Shown here: piece after piece, positions 33,801-37,142 of the stretch
How the letters are laid out: every line of letters starts with the position of its first letter
Numbering within the stretch: the stretch's first letter is position 1
Source of the DNA: Nemertoderma westbladi
Lineage: Eukaryota; Xenacoelomorpha; Nemertodermatida; Nemertodermatidae
Assembly (NCBI GenBank): GCA_032718475.1
Contig: JAUCBJ010000907.1
Coordinates: forward strand, 1-37,142
Length of the DNA stretch: 37,142 nt
Reading direction: 5' to 3'
The notes under the pieces: generated by a model
What the model saw: the letters and a program-made list of their open reading frames with translations, nothing else
What the model was told of the DNA's origin: nothing
The model's database searches: none
Made by a program: the position numbers and the translations under genes

Positions 33801-33910
33801 TAATATTTGTGTGTGGTGCGAGCCGTAATATTTGTGTGTGGGGCGAGCCGTAATATTTGTGTGTGGGGCGAGCCGTAATATTTGTGTGTGGGCGAGCGGT
33901 AATATTTGTG
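30844..33910. repeat. 24/25-bp tandem array (about 124 copies)
   Basis: The unit is CGAGCCGTAATATT followed by T or A, then GTGTGTGGGG. Two binary differences account for nearly all variation: T or A in ATATT(T/A)GTG, and three or four G. The first 400 bp are almost all A-type, the rest mixed. It ends in (GGT)n at 33909-33922. There is no spacer between units. The transcribed strand of the gene carries the C-rich complement. Confidence 0.96.
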
Positions 33911-33941
33911 GTGGTGGTGGTGTAGCAGCCGTTTCTTTACG

Positions 33942-34108
33942 GTACTAATTAATTTTAGGCCTAATATGTAAACAATATTTAATGTTTATTTATCACTGAA
34001 AACGTTTGATACACGAAATGGCCATGATAAAATGAATTTGTTTTATTTAGAATCGTGGCTGAGACCATTTTAAGATATAGGACTACCGGTACTACCAATA
34101 TAACTCGA
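33942..34108 (-). repeat. Intronic inverted repeat, right arm
   Basis: Inverted partner of 29062-29201. It lies only about 100 bp from the intron donor. Together the arms bracket the LINE and the 25-bp array. Confidence 0.8.
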
Positions 34109-34210
34109 TTTTAATAAAAGTAAATCACATTGTAATACAACGTAGACCTAAACCAACTGTAATATATAAACTCCGAGTTTAAAAAACTAAATAAACATAA
34201 AACAACTCAC

Positions 34211-36632
34211 CTAGAAAGTCTGACGGGTCGTCTGGAACGCCGTGGTCTGGCCAGGCGAGGTACTGAACGTGGGTAACGGTACGAACAGACTCGCTGCGAA
34301 TCGTCTCGTCGCCGTGGGGGGATAACTGAAACTCCCTGAAAGCGAAGGAGGCCGAGGCCTCCTCCTTGACGCAGACAACCCGCAGCCCCTCCTGCACCAC
34401 AGCGCCCCCCAGCGGGGGCCAATACTGATGACACTTTACTCTACCCCGCTCCACCGTAGTCGTCAACATAATAACCAGAGTGGCGCGCTGCTCCCACACC
34501 ATCCGCCAGAAGTGTCCCGAGGTACCCGGGAGCGGGCCCTGTGCCGCCACGTAGTGGTTGACTACCCCCGAACTCGGGATCTCCATGGTCACGTAGTTAG
34601 CGTTGATGTAGTCGGTCTGGGGGGGTTGCGGGGGGCCCGCGGCGGGGGGCGAGGGGGCCCGGCGGGGGGAGGAGCCCCCGCTCGGGGGGGCCAGTATGAC
34701 CCGCGTGCTGTCGTACGGGAGGATATCCCGGTAGCGGTTTCGAGGCGCGTTTTCAACGCGACGACTAATGTAGTTCGTCATCCCGGGACTCTTCCTGTAC
34801 AGCTGATCGAACAGTTGCCACAACAACCCGGACGCGATATCCCCTCGCAACGTCTCCATACTGTCCTCTAACGTCTCTTTGAACCCGTTAACCTCAGCGA
34901 CTTCCGGTTGGAACATAACGTCCGGCTCCTCGAGGAGTTCCTCGTCGTCGTCCTCTTCGTCTGCGACGTACACGTTGGGACGGACCGTCAGATACAACGG
35001 CTCGCCCCCGCCGCTGCGGCCCCGGATCGTCTCGATGACGTCATCGTGGTCCATCCGGGTCGCGTCGACCCCGTCGATCCGGAGGACCTGGTCGCCCTCG
35101 TTGAGTCGCGGGATCGCGAGGTCCGCCGGCGCGCCGGGGACCACGCGGGACACGATGACCGGCGCGCCCTCCGGCGCGGTGCCCTGATCCGCGCCGCCCT
35201 TCACGTTGAAGCCGAATCGCCCGCGGGCGTCCGGGCGAATCGCGACTACGACCAGCGAGGCGTCGTAGCTTCCCATCCCGTAGCCGTTGGGGAGGCAGAC
35301 CTCCGAGGGCGTCTCCGTGAGCAACCCGCCGGCGCTCGAGGCTGCGTGCGCGCTGGGCGACGAGAGACGGGGCGTCGTCGCCGACTTGGTACGTCGCGTC
35401 GCGCTCCCCGGGGCCGAACGGCCGCCCCGGAACGCCGCGAACTCCGAGAGTTTATCGAGTCCGTCGTCGACGGAAGCACGTCGCTTCCCGTCGAAGTCCT
35501 CGCTAATGTAGAGGTCCTGCGTTGAGGAAGGGGCGACCCGTCGTACGAACCGCTTGGAGGGCGACGCGCGGTTGAAACTACGTGAATGGACGAGCGGTCG
35601 GGACGACGAGATCGGTTCCGCGCTCGTCTGGTGCTGCGTCCTTCCGCTAAATCGAAACTTCGAACCCAAATGGAATAAATAATAACGGGGCGAAGATTTC
35701 GGTTCGCGCAGACGGAAGAAGGTGTGGCACTCCACGCAGGACTTCCACAAGGTTTTACAGGCGCGGTAATTCGGGAGGGTAAAGTTCACTAAAACGTCTT
35801 GTTCATCGTAACTCCCTCGACGCAACTGGATAAAAAACTGGCGCCCTTTGAAGGAAATCTTAACGATTTTGGACCAGCTGAATAGATTCCGCTTTGATTT
35901 ATTTACGTAAACGGCGACTCCGTAGGCGGTGACACCGAGGTTTAGCGAGAGTCCATCGTCGTTGGCCGCTTCGTAGATTTCCACCCCGTAGAACTCGAGA
36001 CGCCGAGCTCGGTCCAGGTAGGCGTACTCCGCCTCGGCGGGGGTCAACCCCGTGTGCAGTTTGTGTAGCTTTTGAATTTCCGAGTTGAGTTGTCTCGATG
36101 GCGAAGCTGAAAGTTTGAATTCCTTTGCGTAATCGTCGATGTGCTCGGACGAGTCGAAATCTCCGAGTTCCGACTGCACTGCGTAGGACCCTAAAACAGC
36201 AGCCGCGTTAAACGAAAGTGGAAGCTTCCCTGTAGAAATATCCAACTTAATTTGTAAGAAGAACAAGTATCTTGTGTACTCCTCGTGTAATTTAGATGGT
36301 TCCGAAACAAAAAATTTCACATGGAAATGAAATTGGAAGCTCGAATCGAAGCTTATAGGAACTTGTTTTCTTATTGATTTTGTGGCGTCCAGCCATCGCC
36401 ATTGATCCGAAGTCGAATCGTGGAATTGCAACCCGAAATAGGAACGTTCCTGTAAGTCCAGGAACTCGACAACAAGATTAAGAAGTTCTACACCCCTAGC
36501 GCGTCTTTCTACCTGGAAGGAATGCACCGTCTCATCTAAAAATCGTACATCACATAATAGAGTCTTGTCGTGGGATTTTTCTCGCCCAAAATCCAAGGCC
36601 TGAATATTGTAGGCCTTCAACCTTCTACTCAT
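34211..36632 (-). CDS. PTPN4: PTPN3/PTPN4-like FERM-PDZ tyrosine phosphatase, large coding exon
   Basis: Encodes residues 1-807 without interruption. FERM domain about 15-310 (LDISTGKLP, LGDFD, AEAEYAYLDRARRLEFYG, FFIQLRRG), FERM-adjacent region to about 360 (HLGSKFRFSGRT, SPSKR), variable linker, PDZ about 458-553 (carboxylate loop GRFGFNV), acidic stretch 558-570, then most of the PTP domain from about 605. That part has the phosphotyrosine loop NRYRDI (Y634), DYINANY and the WPDHGVP loop with general acid D796. The protein should sit at the membrane cortex and dephosphorylate tyrosines, as family members do. The start at 36632 gives MSRRLKAYNI, matching the family N-terminus. The frame is open upstream to 36725, but an acceptor CTCCCTTGATGCAG ending at 36648 suggests a 5' UTR intron. 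The total of 910 residues compares with 913 in human PTPN3 and 926 in PTPN4. Oddities: it lacks the many introns of vertebrate orthologues, and a proline-rich insert follows TRVIL (648-673). Confidence 0.96.
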
Positions 36633-37142
36633 GGCATCAGATAGTTTCTGCATCAAGGGAGAGTTATAGTGAATAAACAATAAATACAATAATGCAGTAC
36701 AGTACCACTGCAGTACAGACAGCACTACAGTAGTAGATACATACGAATATCACCGGTACGGTAGTCGGTAAGTTAGTATTAGCCTACTGAATACTGCAAT
36801 TAAACTCAATTACAGTCGGGCACATGACATAAATTTAAATAAATTTAAATTTGGATATATGACAGTATGAATTGAAATTTGGATGTAACTTATTATTATC
36901 GCCACGACATGCTCAATTTCAGAATTTCATTTAGACATGCTTATAATTTATTCTGGAAGTAAATAATTAAATTTTTAAATAATTAAATTTTATACTTTTG
37001 ATCGTACGGTTTTAAACGAAAAACATACGCTAGCGAAGCGAGCAAAATTTTTTCATTAACAATGCAAAATGAAAAAGATACGCGAGCAAAACTCAAAGTG
37101 AGCGAAATTTAGACATTCGAGCAATTTGACAATGGAAAATAA
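36633..37142 (-). other. Upstream flank of the PTPN3/4-like gene, probable 5' UTR intron
   Basis: On the minus strand a pyrimidine stretch and GCAG (ending 36648) lie 15 bases before the chosen ATG, so the first exon and promoter are probably beyond the right edge. The rest is AT-rich (AAATTTAAAT repeats near 36830-36855). No promoter can be pointed to. Confidence 0.45.

Larger units (their letters stand above)
27958..34210 (-). other. Intron (6,253 bp) of the PTPN3/4-like gene
   Basis: The donor GTGAGT is at 34210-34205 and the acceptor TAG at 27960-27958, both on the minus strand. Joining them restores the phosphatase frame exactly (SDFL then DFVQTV). The intron contains a G-rich stretch (27985-28120), a second one (28893-28960), paired inverted repeats, a dead LINE and a 3-kb tandem array. 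Nothing else was identified in 28121-29061. Confidence 0.93.

Noticed and set aside
30844-33910. CRISPR array
   Set aside because: The units abut with no unique spacers, there are no cas genes, and the DNA is animal. It is an intronic minisatellite.
34428-35525. Plus-strand open frames of 147, 102 and 205 codons
   Set aside because: They are antisense shadows of the GC-rich phosphatase exon. The minus strand carries the full family match with catalytic motifs.
36633-36725. Upstream start at 36725 adding 31 residues (MLSVLQWYC...)
   Set aside because: The family N-terminus begins near MSRRL. A plausible 3' splice site lies between, so the extra residues are probably intron.

Overview
This is eukaryotic nuclear DNA, almost certainly from an animal. 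It has a split gene with GT-AG introns, RNA polymerase III tRNA genes, non-LTR retrotransposon remnants, a tRNA-derived SINE, long satellites, and AT-rich non-coding DNA studded with poly(C)/poly(G) tracts. The one host protein gene is a FERM-PDZ-tyrosine phosphatase of the PTPN3/PTPN4 family, found only in animals. Short palindromes built on 'taggcctac' and 'ccggtac' recall marine invertebrate deuterostomes such as echinoderms, but the species cannot be fixed from this window.

Layout. 1-2.83 kb: satellite of 32/28-bp monomers with a 156-bp higher-order unit that itself alternates in pairs (312 bp). 2.9-4.1 kb: poly(C) and gene-free DNA. 4.1-11.37 kb: 63-bp minisatellite, interrupted twice by a duplicated segment of about 710 bp that carries a tRNA-Pro(AGG) gene, and once by a short LINE 3' end with a 9-bp target duplication. 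11.64-17.18 kb: a DNA transposon with inverted repeats of about 580 bp, near-identical arms and TA at both ends. Inside it are smaller insertions and a minus-strand transposase of the IS630/Tc1/mariner (DDE_3) type with a RING-H2 finger at its N-terminus and one amber stop. 18.27-19.03 kb: a foldback element. 20.05-20.49 kb: a second LINE fragment of the family seen at 8.3 kb. 20.5-27.6 kb: mostly AT-rich DNA without a recognisable gene, holding poly(C) or poly(G) runs, palindromes and hairpins.

27.65-36.63 kb (minus strand): the PTPN3/PTPN4-like gene. FERM, PDZ and most of the phosphatase domain lie in one exon of about 2.4 kb. The PTP signature loop and C-terminus are in a second exon across a 6.25-kb intron. 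That intron contains a pair of inverted repeats, a decayed LINE antisense to the gene, and about 124 copies of a 24/25-bp repeat. The joined reading frame is 910 residues, normal for the family, and all catalytic residues are present.

Best candidate for something undescribed: the 11.64-17.18 kb transposon, which combines a RING-H2/DDE transposase, unusually long inverted repeats carrying their own tandem arrays, and TA target sites. A RING finger joined to a DDE enzyme recalls RAG1 in architecture, but this DDE core belongs to a different superfamily.
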